Below are positions 5,858-6,054 of a DNA stretch of 6,054 nucleotides, piece by piece. Position 1 is the first letter of the stretch. Each line of letters starts with the position of its first letter. Below the pieces are notes generated by a model that was given only the letters and a program-made list of their open reading frames with translations, made no database searches and was not told the origin of the DNA. The DNA is from Kiritimatiellia bacterium (GTDB taxonomy: Bacteria; Verrucomicrobiota; Kiritimatiellia; RFP12; UBA1067). The stretch is taken from positions 1-6,054 of the forward strand of contig JAEDMN010000197.1 in assembly GCA_016302985.1 (NCBI GenBank), in the 5' to 3' direction. The position numbers and the translations under genes are program-made.

Positions 5858-6023
5858 ATTTCGAGGGGATGGCATCCCGCAATGGCTCACTACATGGTAC
5901 ACTTCCCGCGGCTGAAGCCCGCTTTACTGGCCTAACTGGAAACTGCCATACTACCAGCCAATCACAAGAAAGTACTTGCCTGACTATGCTACGCAACGAG
6001 TGTCGCGTTGGCTACTGGAAGGC

Positions 6024-6045
6024 GGGATGACAAGATGTCATTCCC
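6024..6045 (+). terminator. Imperfect hairpin near the window end, possible terminator
   Basis: GGGATGACA (6024-6032), loop AGA, and TGTCATTCCC (6036-6045) pair over nine base pairs with one bulged T. It is followed by TTGTAATTG, only weakly U-rich. It may be a terminator for sanA or for an unseen minus-strand gene, or one end of a small repeat element cut by the window edge. Confidence 0.3.
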
Positions 6046-6054
6046 TTGTAATTG

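Larger units (their letters stand above)
5766..6054. other. Non-coding 3' stretch without a recognisable gene
   Basis: No recognisable gene lies in these 289 bases. They hold the pyrimidine-rich tract, a short palindrome GGGATGGCATCCC (5866-5878) and a terminal hairpin. A 53-codon plus-strand frame from ATG 5869 to a stop near 6030 has no recognised similarity, no ribosome site and mixed codon use, so I do not call it. The base composition resembles sanA more than the GC-rich genes upstream. Confidence 0.5.

Noticed and set aside
5866..5878. GGGATGGCATCCC as a sanA terminator
   Set aside because: The stem is only five or six base pairs and no T-run follows.
1..6054. CRISPR array, tRNA, rRNA, insertion sequence or integrase
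   Set aside because: I saw no regularly spaced repeats, cloverleaf-like sequence, rRNA-like segments or transposase motifs on either strand.

Overview
The window is a GC-rich bacterial segment that reads as ordinary chromosome: a small metal-efflux operon on the minus strand, a divergent Na+-coupled amino-acid symporter gene followed by an rRNA methyltransferase gene on the plus strand, then a compositionally different stretch with a SanA-like membrane-protein gene. The strong G/C bias at third codon positions through about 5060, mixed Shine-Dalgarno usage and a SanA homologue (a family best known from diderm bacteria) fit a GC-rich Gram-negative organism. A member of the PVC group (Verrucomicrobiota/Kiritimatiellota-like) is possible, but no marker here fixes the phylum.

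Layout. Bases 1-173 hold at most the 3' tail of an unidentified gene. Minus strand 2497-174: a CsoR/FrmR-family metal-sensing repressor followed by a P1B heavy-metal ATPase, with 92 bases between them that contain a perfect GC-rich hairpin. The gap between this operon and the plus-strand genes (2498-2669) holds a CsoR-type operator, ATACCCCTGTAGGGTAT, lying inside the spacer of a good sigma70-like promoter for the repressor. A second perfect 17-bp palindrome abuts it and touches the -35 elements of both divergent promoters. Plus strand 2670-4877: an AGCS-family alanine/glycine:cation symporter, then, 21 bases later, an RsmI-like 16S rRNA 2'-O-methyltransferase that is shorter than the enterobacterial enzyme and carries an altered signature loop.

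From about 4900 the picture changes. A secretion-signal-like reading frame (4908-5081) lacks an in-frame start and ends abruptly where base composition falls. It is followed by sanA (5115-5765), which has far more A/T-ending codons than its neighbours. The last 289 bases hold an A-free pyrimidine-rich tract with a 21-base periodic repeat and a terminal imperfect hairpin, but no recognisable gene.

How it works together: when metal (probably Cu(I) or a similar thiophilic ion) binds the C-H-C site of the CsoR-like repressor, it should leave the operator and allow expression of itself and the exporting ATPase. The ATPase lacks the copper-type signatures of its last helices and a classical N-terminal HMA domain, so the transported metal is uncertain. 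The symporter and rsmI look functionally unrelated to metal efflux, though the symporter promoter lies close enough to the operator to be affected. I see no convincing new multi-gene system. The best leads are the twin-palindrome regulatory region, the unusual cysteine placement in the ATPase, and the broken secreted-protein gene at the composition boundary.
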